Assembly (NCBI GenBank): GCA_964452105.1 | Contig: CAYVLI010000026.1 | Span: forward strand, 1-14,032 | Direction of reading: 5' to 3' | Length of the DNA stretch: 14,032 bases | From: CAYVLI01 sp964452105 [NCBI: uncultured Nitrospinota bacterium] | GTDB taxonomy: Bacteria > JAUXIQ01 | In this document: in pieces, positions 5,246 through 13,630 of the stretch | Position numbering within the stretch: position 1 is the first letter of the stretch | How the letters are laid out: every line of letters starts with the position of its first letter | Program-made: the position numbers and the translations under genes | Notes under the pieces: generated by a model | What the model saw: the letters and a program-made list of their open reading frames with translations, nothing else | Database searches by the model: none | Told to the model about the DNA's origin: nothing

Positions 5246-7747
5246 ATGAATCCAGATCCATTCATGTTCTCAAATAATTATCAATCGTGCATCAGTGACA
5301 CCCACGTTGCGATTCCCTTCGGCTCTGACCCATCCGTTGCCAGCCCTGACCTCAGGGTAATGGGGTTTGATGGCGCTCCATCCGACCCGGCAACCACCTT
5401 CTGCAGAGGTTGGAAGCTGACTGCTCCAGTATCTTCAAGCTTGTGCGACCTGAAGGCAATGTTCACCGGTTCCCTAAGCTATGATAAGGCAACTAAAATT
5501 CTTACGTTACGCATTATCGACCCAGTGCTGTCCAATGCTGTCAGGCATACCAAGCCCCTCTGGTTTTTCACTCCCGATGAGGTCGTATACGAGGGCATCA
5601 ACACCGATGATTTGAAAAGGACCCTTCTTGCTCAGAACGTCTCCTGGCTGACGAACTTTGCTTCCTGGGGCTCAATGGTTGAGGACCTCCTGACCAACGA
5701 CACACAGTTGCCAATAAAGGCCGGTTCTCCGCTTGTAACGATTGCAGGGACTACAGACGATAGGGTTAGAACATATGTGGTGCGCGGCCGACAAACGAGT
5801 TGGGGGCCGGAGCACCTGGACATAAACCTCAGTTCCTTCCTTGCAACCTTTCCGGAATTCTTTCACTCGCTTAGTTCTCATAGCCTCGCGGAGCTCCTCC
5901 AGCAGGTGACATGGCCGCTCTGGAGCGGCGGGCATATTCGCTACGTCGAGGAAACGTCTGCCGCAACGGTCACTGCGGCGGCCCATGGAGGGCCGGCGGT
6001 GGATTATTTCACCGACCCGACAAAGCCTGCCAGAGACCTGAAGGAGGCCATCCAGTACGCGTCCGACTACGATACTGTGCTGATTGCAGATACGAGCGTA
6101 TACACCGAAGGCGAGATAATCATAGACAAGCCGCTTACTGTGACCGGTCTGGTACATCACGACCCCACGGCGGCGGGGTTTAGTCCCAGCTCATTTCCCC
6201 GTATCCGCCCGCATGGCGGAAGCGGGAGAGTCTTTCGCATAGCCAGTTCAGGAAATCTGCCGGTAGCGATTTGTCACCTTACAATTGAGGGAGGAAGCAC
6301 GAGTTCCGCGACAGTACCTACTGCGATAGGCGGTGCCGGAGTGGCGATACTTGATAGCGACAGGGTACTGATAGAAAGGTGCTGTATCAGAAACAATACC
6401 ACCTCCATATCAAGCGCAGGTAGCACCAACTTCCTGACGAAGCTGGACGCCCTGATAGCAAGCCTTTCAGACAGTACAAAAAAAACCTTTCTGACTATTC
6501 TCAGGGGGTACATCGTATCAACGGGTATGCCTCTCAGCATTTCCAACTGGGCCCTGGGCGGACAATCATTCGGCGCCGGTGTCTGCTTCGGGTGGAGCAA
6601 CGGTTATATCAGAAAATGTCTTGTAAAAGACAATACGGTCGGTGGCAGAGGCGGTGGCATTGCTGTAGTGGGTTACGGGTGGCCTACGGTTGAGGACTGC
6701 GTCATCTCGCACAACGGGCCCAATACATCTGGGAGACGCGACGGTGGCGGCATTGCTCTGGAGGTATCCATCCCGGACAAAGTCTCAAGGGACCTTCGCA
6801 TCTCGGATATACTGGATGGAATCATAGACTATCTGAGAGGCATGGGAGTGCTTGATATTTCGGAGTTCCTGCTGAGGGCGAATTTTAGCTCAATTGCCAA
6901 CCTTCCGTCAATTGTTACTTCAGACAGTGAAAAGAAAACCCTTATCTCTGTTGTGCTGAAGGCCGCAATCGGAACCGTAAAGTGGAACTTCTTCGATGAA
7001 GACCATATTGAGTTGGCAAGGAATAACTATGCATACTTCAATAATAATACGGTAGAGCATAACGATGCTCAAGACGACGGCGGGGGTATTTATGCATCCG
7101 TGCTCTCTCGCACCGTATTCACCGGCAACACCGTATCGAATAATGAGGCCCACGGAGGAGGAGGAGGGGGAGTGCGCGCAACGATGGGCTCGGATATCGT
7201 TCTCAAGAATAATATCATCTATAGTAATACCTGTCAGGGCGGGACTAAAGGACCTGGTGGTGGTGGCTTGTCTCTTAGAAATGTTGGTTGTGAAGTCTAC
7301 GCCACTCCCTACGGTTCAGCCCAAATAAATAACAACATATGTACGAACTGGGCCGGAGGGGGTATCTTTTCGGAAACGACTGATGAAGGTGACGTACTGG
7401 CCCAGAAGCTGCCGGGGATGTGGCAGGCTATACTGACGGAGGTCTTTGATTTCGACAAGAGCAGACTACTGATAAAGGATGGGGCTGAGGTCAAGAATAA
7501 CACCGCAACAAATACTGCGCATGGTAAGGGCGGAGGCATATATGTCTTGCGCGGCAATGAGCTCGGTGTTAGAGACCTGGAAATCGAAATCGAGGACTTT
7601 AACCTAAATATTACAGGAAATACTGCGCACGAGGCATCGTCTCAGAAGATGCGTCTTGTGGACATTGACAATGGTGTCGATATCGGGGACACCGATGCCG
7701 ATTTCACGGCTCAAATTGATGGGACTACATTTAAATACGAAAATTAA
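5246..7747 (+). CDS. Right-handed parallel beta-helix (pectin-lyase-like fold) protein with helical insertions
   Basis: 833 residues starting at ATG with AGGGG 6 nt upstream. Residues 1-250 are an unrecognised N-terminal region. At about 263 the beta-helix opens with the usual entry pattern, an 'EAIQYASDYDTVLIAD' strand-turn, YTEGEIIIDKPLTVTGL and then stacked coils. Coils are marked by GGGI motifs (RGGGIAVVG, RDGGGIALE, DDGGGIYAS, WAGGGIFSE, GKGGGIYVL) and by Asn ladders (FTGNTVSNNEA, IIYSNT). The GGGI/F-x-GN pattern recalls chlamydial Pmp-type and other adhesin helices as well as NosD-like proteins. Three helical stretches interrupt the coils (about 397-428, 518-576 and 717-743). There is no signal peptide and no autotransporter barrel, unlike Pmp proteins. 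The active-site pattern of a polysaccharide lyase cannot be judged by eye. Roles to consider are glycan binding or cleavage, or a structural fibre. It sits between the two other giants and is probably co-translated with them. Confidence 0.85.
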   Translation: MNPDPFMFSNNYQSCISDTHVAIPFGSDPSVASPDLRVMGFDGAPSDPATTFCRGWKLTAPVSSSLCDLKAMFTGSLSYDKATKILTLRIIDPVLSNAVRHTKPLWFFTPDEVVYEGINTDDLKRTLLAQNVSWLTNFASWGSMVEDLLTNDTQLPIKAGSPLVTIAGTTDDRVRTYVVRGRQTSWGPEHLDINLSSFLATFPEFFHSLSSHSLAELLQQVTWPLWSGGHIRYVEETSAATVTAAAHGGPAVDYFTDPTKPARDLKEAIQYASDYDTVLIADTSVYTEGEIIIDKPLTVTGLVHHDPTAAGFSPSSFPRIRPHGGSGRVFRIASSGNLPVAICHLTIEGGSTSSATVPTAIGGAGVAILDSDRVLIERCCIRNNTTSISSAGSTNFLTKLDALIASLSDSTKKTFLTILRGYIVSTGMPLSISNWALGGQSFGAGVCFGWSNGYIRKCLVKDNTVGGRGGGIAVVGYGWPTVEDCVISHNGPNTSGRRDGGGIALEVSIPDKVSRDLRISDILDGIIDYLRGMGVLDISEFLLRANFSSIANLPSIVTSDSEKKTLISVVLKAAIGTVKWNFFDEDHIELARNNYAYFNNNTVEHNDAQDDGGGIYASVLSRTVFTGNTVSNNEAHGGGGGGVRATMGSDIVLKNNIIYSNTCQGGTKGPGGGGLSLRNVGCEVYATPYGSAQINNNICTNWAGGGIFSETTDEGDVLAQKLPGMWQAILTEVFDFDKSRLLIKDGAEVKNNTATNTAHGKGGGIYVLRGNELGVRDLEIEIEDFNLNITGNTAHEASSQKMRLVDIDNGVDIGDTDADFTAQIDGTTFKYEN
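6467..6940 (+). repeat. Diverged in-frame duplication inside the beta-helix gene
   Basis: Two copies of the same short coding motif lie 453 bp (151 codons) apart: TCAGACAGTacaAAaAAAACC at 6467-6487 and the matching TCAGACAGTgaaAAgAAAACC at 6920-6940. They encode SDSTKKTFLTIL and SDSEKKTLISVV, each inside a helical insertion preceded by a similar Leu/Ile-rich run (LDALIASL and LPSIVT). Conservation of the frame and of the helical setting suggests an ancient duplication of the insertion. Confidence 0.45.
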
Positions 7748-7774
7748 TCTGTTTATCAAACCGGAGTTCTTTCG

Positions 7775-10700
7775 ATGAGTGTTTTCAATACACCATTTGT
7801 GCCGATAGCCTATTTATGGGAATTCCCGGAATTCCTGTACTCGCTACCCGGCGGAAAACAGACCCTCTATAATGTTGGAATAAAAGAGTATATATTTGAT
7901 AAGGACCTGAGCGTTCCAGAATTTATTTTTGATATTACGCTTCTCATAACAGGTGAGATCAAATTTGGATTGCCGCTAGTCGACTCCGTAGAATTCGTAT
8001 TTAATGCCGATAGCGGCTTTACGGAAGTGCAGGCTATTATTACGGTCAGTGACGGCTCGGGTCGCTTGGAACTGCCGAGCATCAGCCCCGGCATAAGGTT
8101 CAAAACAGACCTGCTCAAACCGGTTAAAAAAGAGGGGGACAAATTCGTACCAATAGAGGCGAGCGATGGCGTGGAGCCTTATTATCAGATAGACCTCGAT
8201 GGCCTTTCCCTGTCTGCTGACACTGCAGGCAACATCGACTTCGGCTTTGCCGCGGGCGCTCCTTCAATCGATCTTAAACCGGTTATGATCGGCGACTCAG
8301 GTGTAGTAGTAGAGGCCGAAAACATCACCTTTGTCTTTTCCCGGCAGGCCGCGGACAGCATCCCCTCCATCTCCCCTACTGCTCGCGGCATTTATATTGA
8401 AAGCGCTACGATACACTTGCCCGAAGGCCTGTCTGTTGCCCTGCCCGACGACGTCCAGTTAGAAGATTTTTTTATCGGTTCCGGCGGCATCTCAGGCTCG
8501 GTTTCAGGCATATGGGAGCCGCAACTTAACGCAGAAGGCACGGCCTTTACAGGTAACGGTGCAGGCGAGCTCTTCGGCATACCATTTGCACTCAGGGAGG
8601 TTGGAATAGAATTTAAGCAGAACACCCTCGTTAAAGGTACCATAAAGGGTGTCCTTATCCTCCCCTTCTTCGACCAGCCGGTCCTCTGCGAAATAGGCCT
8701 TACAAACAGCGGGGATTTTACAGTGGCCCTCGCCGCCGACCAGGTACTCCCGGCCGGGGTGCCTGTTCCCGCATCCACGAGCGACGGCCTCTTTGTTTTT
8801 CGTAAGGAAGAACTCATGGAACTTACCCTCAAGAACATCGCCTTCGAGAAGAAGGACGGCGTCTTCACCATAGCGCTCGGGGGAAACATAAAGCCCCTCT
8901 TCGGAGGCATGGACTGGCCGGAGGTAGAGGTCAAGGCCCTCAGTATTGACAGCAACGGCAAGGTGAAGATAGAAGGCGGCTGGATAGAGATACCCCGGCA
9001 GAAGGCCTTTACTTTCTATGGCTTCAAGGTGGAGCTTACAAGGATAGGCTTCGGCACCGACGACTCGGGTTATCGCTGTATAGGGCTCTCCGGCGGCATT
9101 CAGATCGTAGAGGGCCTACCGATGAAGGGCGGCGTGGATGGGCTCAAAATTCTCTGGAAGGGCTCGCCTGTAACGGGTGACCTCGACGTAAGGTTTGAGA
9201 TAAGCGGCATAAAGGTCGCCTTTGAAGTTGAAAACGTCATGAAGTTCGCCGGTGAGGTCTACTTTATAAACGAACCCCACAAGAAAGGTATCAAGGGCGG
9301 CGTCAAGATGCTCATATATCCCCTTGACGGCCTTATGCTTGACGTACAGTTCATGGCCGGAAGGAACAGCCTCGCGCCACCCTATAACTTCTTCTACCTC
9401 TTTATGGGTGTAGAACTCCCCGTAGGCATACCGCTCGCCCAGAGCGGCGCCTCTTTATACGGGATGGCCGGTCTCTTCGGCTATAACGTATTGCCTGACA
9501 AGCGCGATAATGAAGCCTGGTTTGAAAACGACGACGGGTCTAACGGCTACTACCTCAGAGACGAAGTTGGTATTACCTCTGCGACGAAGTGGACGGATTC
9601 GAGAGACTCTCTGGCGCTTGGGGCCGGCATTACGCTCGGTACTGCTGACTCCGGCTTTACTTTTGCAGGAAAAGTCCTTCTGGTTATCTTGATTCCCGGT
9701 CCTATGATTTTGATTGAAGGCAAGGCCCAGTTCCTGCAGTCCAGACAAAAGCTGGAAGATGACGCCATATTCAGGATGCTTGCGGTGCTTGACGCAAAGG
9801 CCGGCACATTCCTCTTGAACATTCAGGCACGCTATAAATTCCCTGATGGGGGCGAGGTGATAGATATTTCCGCACTCGCCGAGGCCTACTTTAACTTCAA
9901 CAACCCCGCCGCATGGCATCTGTATCTTGGCAAGGACACCCCTGAGGCCAAGAGGATAAGGGCCGATATATTAAAGATATTCAAAGCCAACGCCTACTTT
10001 ATGATAGACAACAAGGGCGTTCTTATGGGCTTCTGGATAGGCTACAAGAAGAACTGGAAGTTCGGACCCCTCAGCGTTAAGCTGGAGGCATGGATAGAAG
10101 GCGCCCTTGGCCTTAACCGGATGCCGATTCAGGCCTACGGCAAGCTGGTGCTTCACGGAGACGTTCAGCTCAGGGCCTTTGGAGTTGGCCTGGGCTTGAC
10201 AGTTGTGGCGCTATTGGAAGCACGTACCCCCAAGCCATTTCTATTGAAGGCCAAGTTTAAGGTAAAGCTGAACCTCCCGTGGCCTCTTCCCGACCCAAAG
10301 GCCACTATCAAGCTGAAGTGGCAAAGCGACGGGGTGCCGGATGTCCCTCTGCCGCTGGCAAAGATAGGCATAGAGCATCCCAAGGTAAGCGAGACATGGG
10401 AACTGGTAAAGTACCCTGACTACGATACTGAGGGAGACGGCTTTGAAGGCGGTTTCAATTCAACAGAGCCTTCAGATAAATTAACAGGGTCCCCGATAGT
10501 ACCTGCCGATGTGATGGTGTCTCTAAGCTTTGCCAAGCCTGTCAAGGACGAGCCCTTGGTTGGCGCCGAAACTACCGCTGGTACGCCTTCGCCAGAGAAG
10601 GCTGGCAAGTACGAATTCAAGTATACCCTCAAGAAGATCTCCCTCCATCACAGGCGTAAAGACGGACCGAGCACCTGGGTCGAAGTGGCCCCTTCGGAGG

Positions 10701-13510
10701 TAAAAGGTAAATGGCAGGTAGTTGAGGGGGACTCTCCAAAAAACATGAAACTGCTTCTGAGGGCCTATACGCCATTCGATTTAACAAGACAGCTTGATAG
10801 CAACAGCTCATGGCTCGGCACAGTCCTCGACCCTGACGGATGGCGTGGATATCCCTGCAACGTAGATGTAAGACCAGGCTTCGAATGTGTGGACTTTGAG
10901 GAGCTGAACGTTAAGGACAGTTATCATTACTTCCTGGTCCGTGATGACTGCCTTTTCTTAGCACCTGCCAAGACTATTACCGTCGTAAGCCACAATGCCC
11001 CCTGGGCGGGTACCACAAAAGCAATCACATCGAGCTGGAGCAAAAAGCCCGCAAAACCAACATTCCTTAACATCCAGGGCCAGCGTCATGCAACCAACCT
11101 GAAGAGCTTGGCCATAGATAATGTCGTCTTTAAAGCCGGTATCAGCACAGATGGAAAGGTGTTCCCCTTTGAAGTACGGAGCAAGGAGCAAAACAACCAG
11201 CAAAGAAGCATGATATCTATAAATTGGTCCGGTGAATCGCTCATCAAGAAGGCGTCAATAAACTTTCCTCTTCGCCACTTCAATGAAGCCCCTGACAAAG
11301 TCATTCTCAGCTTAATATGCCAAAATGGAGGTGTGAAGTTTGAAGCCTTTGACGGCAAAGGCAATCAGGTGGCTTTCAAGGAGCATCTCAGGGCGGCTAA
11401 TATTGCGGTGACTCTTGATCTTGAGGGAAAGGATATACGCTCTATAACTGTAACAGGGTCGGAGATCCTTATTGCGGCCCTTGGCTACGAGTACACTGAG
11501 GCAGGGCGTTCAGCTTCCAGTATCTCTATCATGCTACCCGAGGAGAAAGCCGAGGCAAAACTATATTTGTCGAAACGCTCCAAGGGGATACTTACTGCCT
11601 ACGATACTTCAAACAACATTTTGTTCAAGAGCGACTTTTTAGTCTCTACTGAAAATCCTGTAGAAGTGGCTTCAGATAAAGGCTCCATCCATAGCATACA
11701 GATAGAAGGCGACTTTAAGCTCCTAAAGATATGCTCCATCGACGAGGAAGAAGAGGAACGTCTTAAGTATAACGAGCGCCTTCTTTCGCACCGCGTAAGC
11801 ACTATAGAAGAATGGTGGGAAAATCACGATAATCCGCTCCTTGAGCCTAACAGTTTTTATAAAATTACCGTTGAAACGGAAACGAGCTTCAGGAAATCCG
11901 GCAATTGGACTACCAGGAGTTTTTCAGAACATTCCTACTTCCAGACGGGCAATCCCCCCGGAGCTTGGGCTCCAGATGACCTGCCCGTTACGACGGAGGC
12001 GGAAGATTCGTCGCAGATTAAGACCGAACACTATCCCTACGAAGGCCCCCTTCGTGATCTGAGTGCCTACATAAAAGAGACCGTGCCTCCGGCTACGGTC
12101 TCCAACGAAGCGCAGACTCCAGTATACAGATCTTACGACATAGGCGTACTCTTTAACGAAGAAAAAGGGTATGTGGAAGAAATGTTCCTGATGGCAGGAC
12201 TTAATCTGAATATCAAGCTCTTCGATAATAATGACGAACCTGTCGCTGATGTCCAAGGTAACCCCGTGGAACTGACAAACCGCTGGAGCGAGAACACGCT
12301 TATGATGCGCACAAGGGAAGAGAAGCAGTGGCGTATGGTCTTAAACGAGAGCCTATGCGGCGTTGAATTGGATGAAAAAGACTTAAGCGACGCGGAACCA
12401 ATGTATGCTGGTTCAAAAGACTTGCTTCTTGAACCGCGTTCGCTATATCGGGCGCATCTCTGCGGCGGAAACTTCAAGGTATTCAGCTTTTCCTTTATTA
12501 CATCTGAATACGCGACTTTTATCCACCACATTCATTCTTTTAACGACATCGCGTGGGATCACCATAAATTATACGGAACCGATGGCATAGACCTCCTTGA
12601 CACAGGTTCAAAGGCCGCACTGAATACACACCTCGCCGCCTTTGCCTTGAGGACGACACATGCCCCGGACAATTATTCCCGGAATCTTGAGGCAATCGCC
12701 TATGAAGATATCCACTCTATCTTCTTCAATGCGCCGAGAAGTCTGCCGGAGAGGATAGAGATATCGATTCTTAATGACGAGACACGGTCTTACGGCCTAC
12801 TGTTGGAGAGCCCCGAGCCGATTGACTGGAAGAGGGTTACGGTCTCGCTAAAACGAAAAGCAGACAATCATATCCTCGAGGAGGCCCGCTCGGACGCAAA
12901 GATAATAGAAGCCAGCATCGGTGCAGGCTCCAGCGGAGCCACATCATATAATGACGAGTACGTGGATATACTTCTTCGCGAAAAAACAGATCTCTCAGGA
13001 CTAACTGTAACCCATAAGCCTCTCTCGGCCCCCGAAGAAAGAGAATTGAAAGAGTACTACACATTTGGTAACGACGCTGGCGCGGCACCGGCAGGTACTG
13101 TAATCAGGATTCACTCCGGCTCTGAGCCTGCAGGGTCTGAGCCTGCAGGCGAGTGTAGGCATTTCTATCTTACGCCAGAAGGCGATGCCACAGGCTGGCA
13201 GTTTAACCCGCTTGGCGAAGTTGTTGTTCTCTTAGACTCAAGCGGAAAGGCCCTGAACTCACGTCTCGTTGCACCCTTTACTAACAACAGAAAGAAGTTC
13301 AGAATAGTCCGCAACCGAGACATGACTCGCGCCTTTATCTTCTTTGAATCGGGCACGGATAGGCACGCCAATATACCACACGGCAGGCTTACTTTTCTCT
13401 TTACATTCCATAGAGAGGTAGACGGGATGTCACCCCTTATGCGAATGGGCAGTAAAGACGATGAGCTTACCCGGATTGAGTTCTCTCTTCCTGCCGCGCT
13501 CCCGGAGTAA
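7775..13510 (+). CDS. 1911-residue all-beta giant protein, N-terminal half DUF6603-like, C-terminal Ig-like and jelly-roll-like modules
   Basis: 1911 residues from an ATG with GGAG 8 nt upstream. The N-terminal half (about 1-850) is a long run of alternating amphipathic beta strands (LELTLKNIAFEKKDG, GLSGGIQIVEG, GGVKMLIYPLDGLMLDVQF). Glycine-rich hydrophobic turns (FFYLFMGVELPVGIPL, SLYGMAGLFGYN) and a closing block at about 770-850 (GPLSVKLEAWIEG, LHGDVQLRAFGVGLGL, LNLPWPLPD) recall large DUF6603-type proteins; this is memory-based. A low-complexity boundary at about 870-950 leads to the C-terminal half. That half has jelly-roll-like modules at about 1159-1240 (LEGKDIRSITVTG) and 1249-1320 (IQIEGDFKLLKICSID), and two Ig-like units with the shared phrases LLEPNSFYKI (~1355) and LLEPRSLYRA (~1551). 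A SEPAG tandem repeat lies at about 1783-1792. No signal peptide, membrane anchor or barrel-type C-terminus is seen. Function is unknown. Length, repetition and operon position suggest the main structural or effector component of the cassette. Confidence 0.85.
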   Translation: MSVFNTPFVPIAYLWEFPEFLYSLPGGKQTLYNVGIKEYIFDKDLSVPEFIFDITLLITGEIKFGLPLVDSVEFVFNADSGFTEVQAIITVSDGSGRLELPSISPGIRFKTDLLKPVKKEGDKFVPIEASDGVEPYYQIDLDGLSLSADTAGNIDFGFAAGAPSIDLKPVMIGDSGVVVEAENITFVFSRQAADSIPSISPTARGIYIESATIHLPEGLSVALPDDVQLEDFFIGSGGISGSVSGIWEPQLNAEGTAFTGNGAGELFGIPFALREVGIEFKQNTLVKGTIKGVLILPFFDQPVLCEIGLTNSGDFTVALAADQVLPAGVPVPASTSDGLFVFRKEELMELTLKNIAFEKKDGVFTIALGGNIKPLFGGMDWPEVEVKALSIDSNGKVKIEGGWIEIPRQKAFTFYGFKVELTRIGFGTDDSGYRCIGLSGGIQIVEGLPMKGGVDGLKILWKGSPVTGDLDVRFEISGIKVAFEVENVMKFAGEVYFINEPHKKGIKGGVKMLIYPLDGLMLDVQFMAGRNSLAPPYNFFYLFMGVELPVGIPLAQSGASLYGMAGLFGYNVLPDKRDNEAWFENDDGSNGYYLRDEVGITSATKWTDSRDSLALGAGITLGTADSGFTFAGKVLLVILIPGPMILIEGKAQFLQSRQKLEDDAIFRMLAVLDAKAGTFLLNIQARYKFPDGGEVIDISALAEAYFNFNNPAAWHLYLGKDTPEAKRIRADILKIFKANAYFMIDNKGVLMGFWIGYKKNWKFGPLSVKLEAWIEGALGLNRMPIQAYGKLVLHGDVQLRAFGVGLGLTVVALLEARTPKPFLLKAKFKVKLNLPWPLPDPKATIKLKWQSDGVPDVPLPLAKIGIEHPKVSETWELVKYPDYDTEGDGFEGGFNSTEPSDKLTGSPIVPADVMVSLSFAKPVKDEPLVGAETTAGTPSPEKAGKYEFKYTLKKISLHHRRKDGPSTWVEVAPSEVKGKWQVVEGDSPKNMKLLLRAYTPFDLTRQLDSNSSWLGTVLDPDGWRGYPCNVDVRPGFECVDFEELNVKDSYHYFLVRDDCLFLAPAKTITVVSHNAPWAGTTKAITSSWSKKPAKPTFLNIQGQRHATNLKSLAIDNVVFKAGISTDGKVFPFEVRSKEQNNQQRSMISINWSGESLIKKASINFPLRHFNEAPDKVILSLICQNGGVKFEAFDGKGNQVAFKEHLRAANIAVTLDLEGKDIRSITVTGSEILIAALGYEYTEAGRSASSISIMLPEEKAEAKLYLSKRSKGILTAYDTSNNILFKSDFLVSTENPVEVASDKGSIHSIQIEGDFKLLKICSIDEEEEERLKYNERLLSHRVSTIEEWWENHDNPLLEPNSFYKITVETETSFRKSGNWTTRSFSEHSYFQTGNPPGAWAPDDLPVTTEAEDSSQIKTEHYPYEGPLRDLSAYIKETVPPATVSNEAQTPVYRSYDIGVLFNEEKGYVEEMFLMAGLNLNIKLFDNNDEPVADVQGNPVELTNRWSENTLMMRTREEKQWRMVLNESLCGVELDEKDLSDAEPMYAGSKDLLLEPRSLYRAHLCGGNFKVFSFSFITSEYATFIHHIHSFNDIAWDHHKLYGTDGIDLLDTGSKAALNTHLAAFALRTTHAPDNYSRNLEAIAYEDIHSIFFNAPRSLPERIEISILNDETRSYGLLLESPEPIDWKRVTVSLKRKADNHILEEARSDAKIIEASIGAGSSGATSYNDEYVDILLREKTDLSGLTVTHKPLSAPEERELKEYYTFGNDAGAAPAGTVIRIHSGSEPAGSEPAGECRHFYLTPEGDATGWQFNPLGEVVVLLDSSGKALNSRLVAPFTNNRKKFRIVRNRDMTRAFIFFESGTDRHANIPHGRLTFLFTFHREVDGMSPLMRMGSKDDELTRIEFSLPAALPE
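13121..13150 (+). repeat. 15-bp tandem duplication encoding SEPAG twice
   Basis: TCTGAGCCTGCAGGG (13121-13135) is followed at once by TCTGAGCCTGCAGGC (13136-13150), 14 of 15 bases identical. The unit is five codons, so the frame is kept and the protein reads GSEPAGSEPAGE in an acidic, Pro-rich linker. Simple replication slippage is the likely origin. Confidence 0.85.
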
Positions 13511-13521
13511 CATTTGGAGTG

Positions 13522-13605
13522 ATGGTATTTAATGTAAAACCAGGGCCCTTAAACGACAGCTTGCCACGGAAGATTTTGCAACATCCTAATGCTGTAAGCA
13601 ATTAG
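13522..13605 (+). pseudogene. Possible truncated start of a fourth operon gene
   Basis: An ATG 11 bp after the stop of the 1911-residue gene opens 27 codons (MVFNVKPGPLNDSLPRKILQ, then HPNAVSN) ending at TAG 13603-13605. The spacing fits the tight packing of the three genes before it. The recognisable IS3 remnant begins only 26 bp later, so a longer gene may have been cut here by insertion and decay. The upstream GGAG (13516-13519) is just 2 nt from the ATG, closer than normal, which weakens the case. The peptide is too short to assign. A chance open frame is a fair alternative. Confidence 0.25.
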
Positions 13606-13630
13606 ATTTTGAAGAGGGACCTAGCCTTCT

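Noticed and set aside
5672-6183. Overlapping frames on both strands in the beta-helix gene
   Set aside because: They are rich in Arg, Cys and His as expected for out-of-frame reading and contradict the clear beta-helix frame.
5246-7747. Autotransporter or chlamydial-Pmp identity for the beta-helix protein
   Set aside because: No signal peptide and no C-terminal beta-barrel ending in an aromatic residue; only the helix repeats are similar.
8392-8961. 189-residue minus-strand open frame in the third giant gene
   Set aside because: Ser/Pro-rich antisense shadow of a clearly coding plus frame; no plausible start signal.
1326-13510. CRISPR array, tRNA or rRNA within the cassette
   Set aside because: No regularly spaced direct repeats, cloverleaf-like sequence or rRNA-like segment was seen; the region is fully occupied by coding frames.
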